This document shows, in pieces, positions 43,671 through 53,143 of a stretch of DNA of 64,000 bases. The DNA comes from CAZEHO01 sp964511945. GTDB lineage: Bacteria > Actinomycetota > Acidimicrobiia > Spongiisociales > UBA11373. The first letter of the stretch is position 1, and each line of letters starts with the position of its first letter. Made by a program: the position numbers and the translations under genes. Location of the stretch: assembly GCA_964511945.1 (NCBI GenBank), contig CAZEHO010000009.1, positions 1 through 64,000 of the forward strand. The letters are read 5' to 3'. The notes beneath the pieces are model-generated. The model had not been told where the DNA came from. It did not search any database and saw nothing but the letters and a program-made list of their open reading frames with translations.

Positions 43671-44874
43671 GGACGGTGCCCTTGGTTTCTGGGACCAGGG
43701 TCAGCAGGAGGGATGCGAGCAGCAGCACACCGCCGAGCATGGCAACCGTCAACGGGATGCCCCAGGCATCGACCACCCAGCGGCCGGCGAAGTACCCGCC
43801 CAGTCCCCCGACGATGGCGGCGTTGGACAGCCAGGCTCCGGCGGTGGCCCGGACCCGGGTCGGGAACAACTCGGCCCGATGTGAGCCGAACGCCGGGCTG
43901 AAGGCGAACGACCCGACCATGGCGACGAAGATCGCGAATCCCATCACGATGGGCTGCTCGGCGAAATAGAACCCGACACCCCCGGCGACCCCGAGGCCGA
44001 TGGCTACGTACTCGGTCGGCTTGCGGCCGATGATGTCTGCCGCCCTCCCTCCGGCGAGGAGCCCCAGGGTGACGCCCGGCGCCGACGTGAGCGCGAGCAG
44101 CAGGGATGCCGAGGCGGCCGTCCAGCCGAGTTCGTTCTCCATCCGCACCAGCGCCAGGTTGGCCGCCGGGCTCACGAAGGCAGACAGTGCGGCGGACACG
44201 CCGGCCATGGGCCAGAAGTAGCGCCCGAGCCCGCCCCGCAATGCCTCTCGAAGCGGCAGTCGCTTCTTCGGCTTGCGATAGGCGCGGGACTCGCTGAGGC
44301 GGCGGGCCAGGAACGGGAGGGCCAGGAGCGGCACCGTGGACAGCGCAAACAGGATGCGCCAGGCGTCGTCCGCTTGCTCCCCGATGGAGCGGAGTAACAG
44401 TCCAAAGCCGGTGCCCATGCTGGTGAAGAGGGCGGCGACGGCGAGACCGTAGCCCCTGGCGAGCGGGTTGATCTCCTCGGCGACGATCACGATGGCCAGC
44501 GATCCGAGGGCGATGGTGCCGATCCGAGCCGTCGCCTGCGAAGCGGTGAACCAGGAGGCAGACGGCGCGAAGACCGTCAGCAGGTTGAATAGCGGCAGGA
44601 CTGCGAACGCGGCGAGCAGCGGCCGCCGCCGTCCCCGGTGATCCCCCCACCAGGAGAACAGCAGGGCCAGCAGTGACGTGGCCCGCACGATCGAGAGCAG
44701 GTCGAAGACCTGGCGATCGCCCATTCCGAAATCGTCGCGAACGAACGGAAGGGCGTGGGTGATGACGGTCCCGCTCCAGCCCTGGGTGAACGCCACGACT
44801 GCGAAGAGCGCCAGCAGCACGTACTCGCGTCGTTCGAGGCGAACCGGGGGCTTGAGTGAGTCGAGGATGCGCAT
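43615..44874 (-). CDS. MFS transporter
   Basis: 419 residues with about twelve transmembrane helices. The loop-2 motif appears as WWGDHRGRRRPLL and its repeat as GGRAADIIGRKPTEY; FPTRVRATAGAW is shared with the sugar- and metabolite-porter type families. Substrate unknown. TACCCT on the minus strand (44888-44893) ends 13 nt before the ATG, so the leader would be very short. It overlaps the MATE gene tail to tail by 56 nt, an unusually long convergent overlap. Confidence 0.87.
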   Translation of the reverse strand: MRILDSLKPPVRLERREYVLLALFAVVAFTQGWSGTVITHALPFVRDDFGMGDRQVFDLLSIVRATSLLALLFSWWGDHRGRRRPLLAAFAVLPLFNLLTVFAPSASWFTASQATARIGTIALGSLAIVIVAEEINPLARGYGLAVAALFTSMGTGFGLLLRSIGEQADDAWRILFALSTVPLLALPFLARRLSESRAYRKPKKRLPLREALRGGLGRYFWPMAGVSAALSAFVSPAANLALVRMENELGWTAASASLLLALTSAPGVTLGLLAGGRAADIIGRKPTEYVAIGLGVAGGVGFYFAEQPIVMGFAIFVAMVGSFAFSPAFGSHRAELFPTRVRATAGAWLSNAAIVGGLGGYFAGRWVVDAWGIPLTVAMLGGVLLLASLLLTLVPETKGTVLTDDDEEGPPEPPVSMPM

Positions 44875-44979
44875 ATCGGCCGGCGGCAGGGTACCCGTCT
44901 CGCGGAGCCAGGAGCCGAAGATGATCGGGAACAGAACCGCCGCCGGTACCGTTGTGTCGCCAGTCCGGAAAGGGGAGTT

Positions 44980-45741
44980 GTGGACATCACCGGTGTAAAC
45001 CTGCTCAGCGTGCTCGCCGCGTTCGCTTTCGGCGCGCTCAGCTTCATGTCGCCGTGCGTTCTGCCCTTGCTGCCGGGCTACCTCTCGATGATGTCGGGAT
45101 ACTCCTCAGCGGAGCTCAGTGAGGGAACGGTTTCCACCCGCAAGATGTTCCGGGTGACGCTCCTCTTCGTGGCCGGGTTCACGGTGGTGTTCGTCGCCCT
45201 CGGTGCCACCGCCACCTCGATCGGCCGCAGCCTCCTCCGCAACCAGGACACGTTCACCGTGATCGGTGGCTGGTTCGTCATCGTCATGGGCGTGTTCCTG
45301 GCCGTTACCGCGGTGTGGACCCCTCGGTTCATGATGCCGCTCATGCAGGAGCGCCGGGTCGAGGTCCGCCCGTCGAAACTGGGCTCGTGGGCCCCCCCGA
45401 TCATGGGCGTTGCGTTCGGATTCGGCTGGACGCCCTGCATCGGGCCGACGCTCGGTGCGATCCTTGCTCTCGCCGCCAGCAGCGAGTCGGCCACCGTGGC
45501 CCAGGGCATGTTCCTGCTGTTCGTGTACTCGCTCGGACTCGGGGTGCCCTTCGTGCTTGCCGGGATCGGGATGAACAAGGCGCTTGGTCTGTTCGGGTGG
45601 CTGCGCCGTCACCTGCGGCCGATCACGGTCGGCTCCGGACTACTGCTGGCCGGATTCGGCGTGCTGATGGTCACCGGCCGCCTGCTCGACCTCAACCGGT
45701 GGTTCCAGGAGTATCTGCCGGAGTGGCTGTGGAATGTGTAG
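44980..45741 (+). CDS. ccdA: Cytochrome c biogenesis/thiol-disulphide protein CcdA
   Basis: 253 residues with six to seven transmembrane helices of the DsbD/CcdA family. The redox pair is Cys26 in FMSPCVLPLLPGY and Cys153 in GWTPCIGPTLGA. It moves reducing equivalents from cytosolic thioredoxin across the membrane, to cytochrome c maturation or other thiol proteins. No resB, resC or other maturation gene is adjacent. The GTG start has GGAAAGG about 7 nt upstream, and TACCGT at 44947-44952 is a candidate -10. A perfect hairpin begins at its stop codon. Confidence 0.92.
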   Translation: MDITGVNLLSVLAAFAFGALSFMSPCVLPLLPGYLSMMSGYSSAELSEGTVSTRKMFRVTLLFVAGFTVVFVALGATATSIGRSLLRNQDTFTVIGGWFVIVMGVFLAVTAVWTPRFMMPLMQERRVEVRPSKLGSWAPPIMGVAFGFGWTPCIGPTLGAILALAASSESATVAQGMFLLFVYSLGLGVPFVLAGIGMNKALGLFGWLRRHLRPITVGSGLLLAGFGVLMVTGRLLDLNRWFQEYLPEWLWNV

Positions 45742-45763
45742 CGACCGAGCGAAGCTCGGTCGC
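45741..45763 (+). terminator. Hairpin at the ccdA stop codon
   Basis: GCGACCGAGC, loop GAA, GCTCGGTCGC: a perfect 10-bp stem starting at the last base of the TAG stop. No T-tract follows, so termination would be of the GC-hairpin kind common in actinobacteria. Confidence 0.55.
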
Positions 45764-45863
45764 AGGAGTCAGTCCCGGTCTCCAGTTCACAGACGCCGAC
45801 GACTGATGACCGGCAGCTGACAACTCGGTCCGCCTGATTCCCGATACCCGATGCCCTCGTGGG

Positions 45864-45869
45864 TACTCT
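45864..45869 (+). promoter_or_regulatory. -10 hexamer TACTCT, leaderless promoter of trpE
   Basis: The hexamer ends 8 nt before the ATG at 45878. Transcription starting there leaves no leader, hence no peptide attenuator and no T-box for trpE. Confidence 0.5.
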
Positions 45870-45877
45870 CACCTCCG

Positions 45878-47347
45878 ATGCGTCTGACCCCAACCCGAGA
45901 CGAGTTCCTCAGCCTGGCGAGGCACCACCGCATGATCCCGGTGACGACCGAGGTGCTGGCCGATCGCGAAACTCCCGTGTCGGTGTTCGAGAAGGTCGCT
46001 GGAGACGGCGGCGATGCATTCCTGCTGGAGTCGGTCGAGGGTGGGGAACGCTGGGCCCGCTGGTCGTTCGTCGGGTGGGATCCGCTGTTCGTGGTTGAGG
46101 CCCGCGATGGTGCCGCCCGAGCGCCCGGTCTCGATCTCAATCTCGACGCGTTGGACCCGCTTGCGGCGCTCGAGACTGTCGTCGCCCACTTCGACACCCC
46201 ACCCCGGCCCGACCTGCCGCCGCTGCATGCAGGGCTGGTGGGGTATCTCGGGTACGACGCGGTTCGATACGTCGAGCATCTGCCCAACCGTCCCTCCGAT
46301 GATCGCGGTCTGCCCGAGTTGGTCTTCCAGGCGGTGGGTTCGCTGGCGGCGGTGGACCGGTTCCGCCAGACGATCACGCTGATCCGGAATGTCGTCGTCG
46401 GGGATGATCCCGAGGCCGCCTTCGACGCGGCCGCAGCAGCTCTGGCGGAAGCCATCGAGTCGCTCGGCCGTCCAGCACCCACTGGTGTGGTGGCACCTCC
46501 CGATCCCGAGCCGGTGCAGCCGGCGAAGGCCACCCTCGACCGGCCGGCGTTCGAGGCGGCCGTGGCGCACGCCATCGCCGAGATCGAGGCCGGAGAAGCG
46601 TTCCAGATCGTGCCGTCGCTGCGCCTGGAGGTGCCGCTCGAGGCCGACGCCTTTTCGGTGTACCGGATGCTGCGGCTTATCAACCCGTCGCCGTTCCTCT
46701 TCTTCCTGCGGGCCGCCGGGGTCGCCGTGGCCGGATCGTCTCCGGAATTGATGTCCCGGGTACGCGACGGGCGGGTCTACAGCCGCCCCATCGCCGGGAC
46801 GCGGCCCCGGGGCGCAACCCCGGAGGAGGACGCGGCTCTTGCCGACGAGCTGCTGGCGGATCCAAAGGAACGGGCCGAGCACGTGATGCTCATCGACCTG
46901 GCCCGCAACGATCTCGGACGTGTCTGCGAGTACGCCTCGGTGGAGGTGGACGACCTCATGGTGATCGAGCGGTACTCCCACGTCATGCACATCGTGTCGG
47001 GCGTCTCCGGGACCCTGCGCTCCGGTGTCGGGCCGATCGATGTGCTGCGGTCCACCTTTCCTCACGGAACCGTGTCGGGCGCTCCCAAGGTGCGTGCCAT
47101 GGAGATCATCGACGAGTTGGAGCCGGTGGCCCGCGGTCCCTATGCGGGAGCCGTCGGTTACGTGGACTTCTCCGGCAACCTCGACACCGCGATCGCCCTC
47201 CGGACGATGGTGGCCGCCGGCGATACCGCCTGGGTCCAGGCCGGCGCCGGCATCGTGGCCGACAGCGTTCCTTCGCTCGAGTACGACGAGTGCATGAACA
47301 AGGCGGCGGCGGTGCTCAGTGCGATTGCTGGGGCGAGGCATGTCTGA
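45878..47347 (+). CDS. trpE: Anthranilate synthase component I
   Basis: 489 residues. It makes anthranilate from chorismate with ammonia from a glutaminase partner. The N-terminal LLESVEGGERWARWSF element is the tryptophan feedback site. The catalytic part has FQIVPSLRLEVP, NPSPFLFFLR, RPIAGTRPRGAT, HVMLIDLARNDLGRV and GTVSGAPKVRAME. The start is decided by the TACTCT hexamer 8 nt upstream; an ATG at 45851 lies before it. The glutaminase gene trpG is not next to it or anywhere in the window. It overlaps ygfZ by 8 nt. Confidence 0.95.
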   Translation: MRLTPTRDEFLSLARHHRMIPVTTEVLADRETPVSVFEKVAGDGGDAFLLESVEGGERWARWSFVGWDPLFVVEARDGAARAPGLDLNLDALDPLAALETVVAHFDTPPRPDLPPLHAGLVGYLGYDAVRYVEHLPNRPSDDRGLPELVFQAVGSLAAVDRFRQTITLIRNVVVGDDPEAAFDAAAAALAEAIESLGRPAPTGVVAPPDPEPVQPAKATLDRPAFEAAVAHAIAEIEAGEAFQIVPSLRLEVPLEADAFSVYRMLRLINPSPFLFFLRAAGVAVAGSSPELMSRVRDGRVYSRPIAGTRPRGATPEEDAALADELLADPKERAEHVMLIDLARNDLGRVCEYASVEVDDLMVIERYSHVMHIVSGVSGTLRSGVGPIDVLRSTFPHGTVSGAPKVRAMEIIDELEPVARGPYAGAVGYVDFSGNLDTAIALRTMVAAGDTAWVQAGAGIVADSVPSLEYDECMNKAAAVLSAIAGARHV

Positions 47348-48275
47348 TCGCGCCGAGACATTCGGGGACGTCACCGGGGAGTACCTGGCGCTGCGCTCCG
47401 GTGCCGCCCGGGTCGACGGGCACAGCGCCCTGATCTGGGTGCGCGGCCCCGACACGGTCGGATTCCTGGATGGTCTCCTCAGCCAGGACCTTGCCGGGAT
47501 GGAGCCCGGTGATGTCGGCCGGTCTTTCCTGCTGGAGCCACGCGGCAAGCTGCGGGCGCTGCTGTGGGTGCTGCGGGGTGATGGCGAGATCGGGCTGGTG
47601 TGCGATGCCGGTGTGGCCGATGTGGTCGTGGCCGACCTCGATCGGTTTCGTTTCCGGGTGGAGGCCGAGATCTCCCGCCACGAAGCTGCGGTCGCCGACA
47701 TATGGGGTCCGGAGGCGATGTCTGAATGCGGTGGCCCCGAGGCGGGCTGGTACGACGGGGTGGCCACCTTGCAGCTCGGCGGCCTTCCCCGCTGCATCGT
47801 GTTCGACGGCCGACCCGGGGAAATGGCCGCCGCGGTGCGCCCGGCGGGAATGCTGGCGGCCACTGCAGTCCGGATCGAAGCCGGTGAACCGGTGATGGGC
47901 ATAGACGTCGGCGAGGAGACCATTCCGCACGAAACCGGCCTGGTTGAGCCATCGGTCTCGTTCACCAAGGGGTGCTATCTGGGCCAGGAGCTGGTGGCCC
48001 GGATCGATAGCCGGGGCCGGGTGAACCGGCATCTTCGCGGTGTGGTGCTCCATGAAAACGTCCTGCCGCCCGCCGGTGCCGTCATCATCGCCGGTGACGA
48101 GGAGTCCGGTGCCATCAGCTCGGTCGGGGAGTCGCTCGAATTGCGTGCCCCGATCGCATTGGGGATGGTGCGGCGGGAAGTCGAGCCGGGTTCGGTGGTC
48201 GGACTCCGCTGGCCGGGTGGTGAGGCGAAAGCAGAAGTGAGGGCCTTGCCCCTCGACTTGTTTGCGGTGACTTGA
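47340..48275 (+). CDS. ygfZ: YgfZ/GcvT-family folate-binding protein
   Basis: 311 residues. The family signature KGCYLGQELVAR is at about 210-221, with the functionally important Cys212. YgfZ proteins bind tetrahydrofolate and help maintain or assemble Fe-S enzymes under oxidative stress. They resemble the aminomethyltransferase GcvT, but KGCYxGQE separates them. Start ATG 47340 lies inside the trpE end, so it is probably cotranscribed with trpE although no pathway link is known. Confidence 0.9.
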   Translation: MSDRAETFGDVTGEYLALRSGAARVDGHSALIWVRGPDTVGFLDGLLSQDLAGMEPGDVGRSFLLEPRGKLRALLWVLRGDGEIGLVCDAGVADVVVADLDRFRFRVEAEISRHEAAVADIWGPEAMSECGGPEAGWYDGVATLQLGGLPRCIVFDGRPGEMAAAVRPAGMLAATAVRIEAGEPVMGIDVGEETIPHETGLVEPSVSFTKGCYLGQELVARIDSRGRVNRHLRGVVLHENVLPPAGAVIIAGDEESGAISSVGESLELRAPIALGMVRREVEPGSVVGLRWPGGEAKAEVRALPLDLFAVT

Positions 48276-48327
48276 CACTCTTCGAACAGAGGCGACCGAC
48301 CATGATGGGAGCAGGAAGGAGATCGAG

Positions 48328-49008
48328 GTGACCACCACCGCTCGGGGAACCGTGCTGCTCATCGAAGACGAAGAGGCCATTGCCGACCTCGTTCGCATGT
48401 ACTTCGAGCAGGAGGGATTCCGGCTGGTGCACGCACCCGACGGCGAGCAGGGAATCGACGCGGTTCGGGATCGCAATCCTCGCGTTGTGCTTCTCGACAT
48501 CGGCCTGCCCGGCATGGATGGCATCGAGGTGTGCCGCCGGATCCGTTCGTCCTCGGACGTGCCGGTCATCATGCTGACGGCCCGTGACAGCGAGGTCGAC
48601 AAGATCGTGGGGCTCGAGATCGGGGCAGACGACTACGTCACGAAGCCCTTCTCGCCGCGTGAACTCGTTGCCCGGGTCCGGGCGGTGTTGCGGCGCTCTG
48701 AGGACGCACCGCGGGCGCCTTCGGTGATTGAGGTCGACGGATGGGAGATCGACAGCGGCCGCCGCGAGGTGCGCTCCCGGGAGGGCACCGTGGTGCGCCC
48801 GACCGCCCGTGAGTTCGACCTCCTGTGGTACCTCGCCGACAACAAAGGTCTGGTCCTCTCCCGGGCTCAGATCCTGGAGGCGGTATGGGGGTACGACTAC
48901 TTCGGTGAGACCCGGACGGTGGACGTTCACGTGCGCCAGCTCCGCAAGAAGCTGGAGGGGATTCCGATCGAAACCGCCTGGGGCGTCGGCTACCAGATGA
49001 AGGACTGA
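48328..49008 (+). CDS. OmpR/PhoB-family response regulator
   Basis: 226 residues: receiver domain (about 8-120) with phospho-acceptor Asp57 in LLDIGLPGMDG and Lys106 in TKPFSP, then a winged-helix DNA-binding domain (about 132-225) with TAREFDLLWYLADNKG and RTVDVHVRQLRKKLE. GTG 48328 has AAGGAG 6 nt upstream. It is 3 nt from the kinase gene, an obvious pair. It sits between trpE-ygfZ and trpCFBA; target genes are unknown. Resemblance to actinobacterial MtrA/RegX3-type regulators is general only. Confidence 0.93.
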   Translation: MTTTARGTVLLIEDEEAIADLVRMYFEQEGFRLVHAPDGEQGIDAVRDRNPRVVLLDIGLPGMDGIEVCRRIRSSSDVPVIMLTARDSEVDKIVGLEIGADDYVTKPFSPRELVARVRAVLRRSEDAPRAPSVIEVDGWEIDSGRREVRSREGTVVRPTAREFDLLWYLADNKGLVLSRAQILEAVWGYDYFGETRTVDVHVRQLRKKLEGIPIETAWGVGYQMKD

Positions 49009-49011
49009 CCG

Positions 49012-50403
49012 GTGCGCCGGCGGTTCTTCTGGGGATTGATGCTGGTGGCGGTGGTGACTCTCACCATCGGCGGGTTCGCCGCCGCGGTCCTCATCAACCG
49101 CTCAGTGGAGCAGTCGGCCCGCGAGGAGTTCAACCGCCAGGCGCAAGCGACTGCCCGGCTCATCGAGAATGAGATCAACACCGAGCGCCCGGGGGGGCCC
49201 GGCCGCCGGACGCTGAACCTGGCTCAGATCCTCGGCACGGTGAGTGCCATCGGCGGCCACGACTATGTCGAGGCGGTCCTCGTCGGTCCGGCCGGTGGGA
49301 TCACCGAGTTCGGCGAGAACCTGGTCTTGATGGATCAGATCCCCGGTGGCGCCACAGACGTTCGGGGCCGGGTCCAGTTCGAAGCCGAAGTCGATGAGCA
49401 GCCGGTGAGTGCGTTCGCACTGGAGGTGCCGACCGGAGACCGCGGATCGATCGTCGTCGCCATCGGGACCAACCTCGAGCTGGTGCCGTGGCGCGACGTT
49501 CTGGTTCGATTCCTGTGGGCGCTCGGGCTTGCCGCGCTGCTGGCCACCGTGCTCGCCGGATCGCTCTCCCGCTTCCTGAGCCGCCGCCTGGAAGGGCTTC
49601 GTGACGCCACCACGCAGCTTGCCGCTGGTGACCTGTCGGCCCGGGCATCGGATGACGGGGACGATGAGATCACCGAGGTCGCCGCCGCCTTCAACGACAT
49701 GGCCGTACAGCTCGAGGCGGCGCGCGGCAGGGAGCGGGAGTTCCTCGCCAGCGTTGGGCATGATCTGCGAACCCCGCTGACCACGATCGGCGGCTACGCG
49801 GAAGCGCTGAACGAGGGCAAGGTCGATCTCGACCGGTTCCAGCAGGTGTCGGGCGTCATCCATCGCGAATCGCGCCGGCTCAGCCGTCTGGTCGAGGACC
49901 TGATGCTGCTGACCCGCCTCGAGGCTCGGGAGTTCGGGGTGCGGCCGGAGGATGTCGATCTGGCCGGGCATCTCGGCGGGATCGCGGAGTCGTTCCGAAA
50001 CAAGGCCGTTGCGGCGGGCGTCGAGTTGCAGACCGATCTGGAGGCCCTGCCACCGACTCAGGTGGATCCCGATCGGGTGGCGCAGGTGGTCGGCAACCTG
50101 ATCGAGAACGCGCTGCGATACACCCCCGAAGGCGGCACGGTGGAGATCGGGCTGCGAGCCGAACCGAACGCGGTGCTGATCTCGGTCCGCGACGACGGAC
50201 CGGGCATCGAAGCGGCGGATCTGCCGCACATATTCGAGCGCCTCTACGTGACACAGCGCTACCGCCCGGTACGGCCGGAGGGCAGCGGTCTCGGCCTCTC
50301 GATCGTCAAAGAGTTGGTCGACGGGATGGGTGGTGCGGCCTCGGTCGAGAGTGCGCCGGGGCAGGGAACGACCGTCTTCGTTCGGCTCCCGTCCCGAAAG
50401 TAG
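49012..50403 (+). CDS. Sensor histidine kinase
   Basis: 463 residues. Order: transmembrane helix (about 7-29), extracytoplasmic sensor (about 30-162) rich in charged residues, second transmembrane helix (about 163-186), HAMP (about 187-240), HisKA with phospho-acceptor His250 in VGHDLRTPLT, and HATPase with NLIENALRYTPEGG, DDGPGIEAADLPHIFERLY and GSGLGLSIVKELV. Partner of the preceding regulator; signal unknown. Its TAG stop at 50401-50403 coincides with the left boundary of a repeat element. Confidence 0.94.
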   Translation: MRRRFFWGLMLVAVVTLTIGGFAAAVLINRSVEQSAREEFNRQAQATARLIENEINTERPGGPGRRTLNLAQILGTVSAIGGHDYVEAVLVGPAGGITEFGENLVLMDQIPGGATDVRGRVQFEAEVDEQPVSAFALEVPTGDRGSIVVAIGTNLELVPWRDVLVRFLWALGLAALLATVLAGSLSRFLSRRLEGLRDATTQLAAGDLSARASDDGDDEITEVAAAFNDMAVQLEAARGREREFLASVGHDLRTPLTTIGGYAEALNEGKVDLDRFQQVSGVIHRESRRLSRLVEDLMLLTRLEAREFGVRPEDVDLAGHLGGIAESFRNKAVAAGVELQTDLEALPPTQVDPDRVAQVVGNLIENALRYTPEGGTVEIGLRAEPNAVLISVRDDGPGIEAADLPHIFERLYVTQRYRPVRPEGSGLGLSIVKELVDGMGGAASVESAPGQGTTVFVRLPSRK

Positions 50404-50584
50404 TGCCGTGTTCGACATCGATTGCCGGGTTGAGATGCGGCTCGGGACGCCGCCGGGCATTGTCGGTCGGGACCCGTCCTCAGCCCTTGACGCCCGCACC
50501 CGGGTGCGCCCGCGGGGCTGCGTCGTTGCCGGGCGACGCCGAATCGCCGGCATAACCCGCCAACGTCGTGAGACACGGCACTAG
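50400..50584 (-). repeat. MITE-like inverted-repeat element, copy 2
   Basis: 185 bp between GTAG and CTAG, inverted relative to 19047-19218. On the minus strand it begins CTAGTGCCGTGTCTCA, the same 16 bases as the left end of copy 1, and keeps GACGTTGGCG, GCGTCGCCCGGCAA, GACGCAG, GCGTCAAGGGC and GAGCCGCATCT in the same order. A few short insertions account for the 13-bp difference. The left end coincides with the TAG stop of the kinase gene; the right end lies 32 bp before trpC. Confidence 0.8.
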
Positions 50585-50604
50585 GTCAGGAGCCGGCCGC
50601 TCCC

Positions 50605-50610
50605 TACGAT
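50605..50610 (+). promoter_or_regulatory. -10 hexamer TACGAT, leaderless promoter of trpCFBA
   Basis: The hexamer ends 6 nt before the ATG at 50617. A -35 region, if any, would fall inside the adjacent repeat element. Confidence 0.5.
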
Positions 50611-50616
50611 GGTCCG

Positions 50617-51380
<764 letters not shown>

Positions 51381-51384
<4 letters not shown>

Positions 51385-51977
51385 CCTGGGTCAAGCTGTG
51401 CGGTTTGCGAAGCCGCGAGGACGTCTCGGCTGCCGTCGAAGTCGGTGCCGATGCCGTCGGCTTCGTGATCAGCCCGGCCTCGCCCCGATGTGTCGGGGTC
51501 GAGTCGATCCCCGGCTTCTGCGCCGGTACCGATCTTCCCCGCTATGTGGTTTCGGTGGATCTCGAACCGAGTGAACTCCTGGCGGCGGCTGCCACAGCAG
51601 AAGTGACGGGGGTGCAGCCGCACGGGCGGCACGCCGCGGCGGCAGCCGGGGCGGCCCTGCACACCGGGTACGAGGTGCTGTTCCCGGTTCCGGTTGCCGA
51701 TGCGGTGGATCTCGACGGCGTTCCCGGTGGGGCCGTTCCACTGCTGGACACGGCGGTGCCGGGATCACACGGCGGCACCGGTCGCAGCTTCAACTGGGAG
51801 CTGGCGGCTGGGCTCGAACGAGAGGTCGTGCTCGCCGGCGGATTGACCCCGGACAACGTCGCCGGGGCGATCGCGGTGGCAGAACCTTGGGGGGTTGATG
51901 TGTCCTCCGGGATCGAACGGGCGCCGGGGAAGAAGGATCATGAGTTGATGCGACGATTCGTGGAGGCGGTGCGATGA
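51381..51977 (+). CDS. trpF: Phosphoribosylanthranilate isomerase
   Basis: 198 residues. It performs the Amadori rearrangement of phosphoribosylanthranilate. The N-terminal VKLCGLRSREDV holds the catalytic cysteine, and LLDTAVPGSHGGTGRSFNW and LAGGLTPDNV with DVSSGIER complete the family pattern, including the aspartate in the first of these. This gene is a true trpF, so the PriA bifunctional enzyme of many actinobacteria is not required for tryptophan here. It overlaps trpC as GTGA and trpB as ATGA. Confidence 0.93.
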
Positions 51978-53143
51978 CACTCACCCGACCGGACGGCCGG
52001 GGTCGATTCGGAGATTTTGGCGGGCAGTTCGCCCCGGAGACGCTGATGCCGGCACTGGCCGAACTCGAAGCGGCATTCGAGGACGCCTGGGCCGATCCGG
52101 CCTTCCGCGGCGAACTCGACGACTTGCTGCGTGATTTCGTTGGCAGGCCGTCGCCGCTCTATCGGGCCGCCCGGCTGTCGGAGGAGCTTGGTTTTGAACT
52201 CCTGCTGAAGCGCGAGGACTTGCTCCACACCGGGGCCCACAAGATCAACAACTCGGTCGGCCAGGCGCTGCTCACTCAGCGGATGGGCAAACCCCGGATC
52301 ATCGCCGAGACCGGGGCCGGTCAGCACGGCGTGGCGGCTGCGACCGGCGCCGCGCTGCTCGGCCTGGAGTGCTCGGTGTATATGGGTGAGGTCGACATCG
52401 ACCGGCAGCGACTCAACGTCTACCGGATGGAGATGCTCGGGGCCGAGGTCGTGCCGGTCACCAGCGGTGCGGGCACGCTCAAGGACGCGGTGTCGGAAGC
52501 GATGCGGGACTGGGTCGCCACCGTCGAGCGCTCCCACTACATCATCGGTTCGGTGGTCGGTCCCCATCCGTTCCCCTGGATGGTCCGGGAGTTGCAGCGG
52601 GTCATCGGTGATGAAACCATCGCCCAACTCGAGGGAACGGTTCCCGACTACATCGTGGCTTGCGTCGGCGGGGGATCGAACGCCATGGGCATGTTCTATC
52701 CCTTCGCCGGCAGCGGAGCCCGGCTGATTGGAGTCGAAGCGGCCGGGCACGGCCTCGACACGGGCGAGCACGGTGCCTCGCTGGTGGCGGGGACACCCGG
52801 CGTCATCCACGGTTCCCGCACCTTCATGCTCCAGGACGATGAGGGGCAGGTGCTTGAAGCCCACTCGGTGTCGGCCGGCCTCGACTACCCGGGCGTCGGA
52901 CCGGAGCACTCCTACTTCAAGGAACTCGGGATCGCCGAGTATGTGTCGATCACCGACGAGGAAGCATTGGAAGCCATGGATCTGCTGTCCCGGACCGAAG
53001 GGATCATCCCGGCACTGGAGCCGGCGCACGCCCTGGCTTGGGTGGCCAAGGAGGCGGCATCGCTCGCCGGATCGACGGTCGTGCTGAACCTGTCCGGCCG
53101 CGGCGACAAGGACGTTGCCCAGGTTGCGGAGATGCGGCGATGA
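51974..53143 (+). CDS. trpB: Tryptophan synthase beta subunit
   Basis: 389-residue PLP enzyme of the TrpB1 type, condensing indole with serine. The Schiff-base Lys90 is in HTGAHKINNSVGQALL. GRFGDFGGQFAPETLMPAL, ETGAGQHGVA and CVGGGSNAMGMF are conserved, and the residue set matches TrpB1 that pairs with TrpA. The ATGA overlap with trpA supports complex assembly in fixed ratio. Confidence 0.97.
   Translation: MTLTRPDGRGRFGDFGGQFAPETLMPALAELEAAFEDAWADPAFRGELDDLLRDFVGRPSPLYRAARLSEELGFELLLKREDLLHTGAHKINNSVGQALLTQRMGKPRIIAETGAGQHGVAAATGAALLGLECSVYMGEVDIDRQRLNVYRMEMLGAEVVPVTSGAGTLKDAVSEAMRDWVATVERSHYIIGSVVGPHPFPWMVRELQRVIGDETIAQLEGTVPDYIVACVGGGSNAMGMFYPFAGSGARLIGVEAAGHGLDTGEHGASLVAGTPGVIHGSRTFMLQDDEGQVLEAHSVSAGLDYPGVGPEHSYFKELGIAEYVSITDEEALEAMDLLSRTEGIIPALEPAHALAWVAKEAASLAGSTVVLNLSGRGDKDVAQVAEMRR

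Noticed and set aside
45764..45877. trpE attenuator or trp T-box
   Set aside because: The predicted transcription start is at the trpE start codon, and no Trp-rich leader peptide or T-box core is present.
45869..47968. A 699-codon open frame opposite trpE and ygfZ
   Set aside because: Same reason: composition-driven antisense frame across two well-identified genes.
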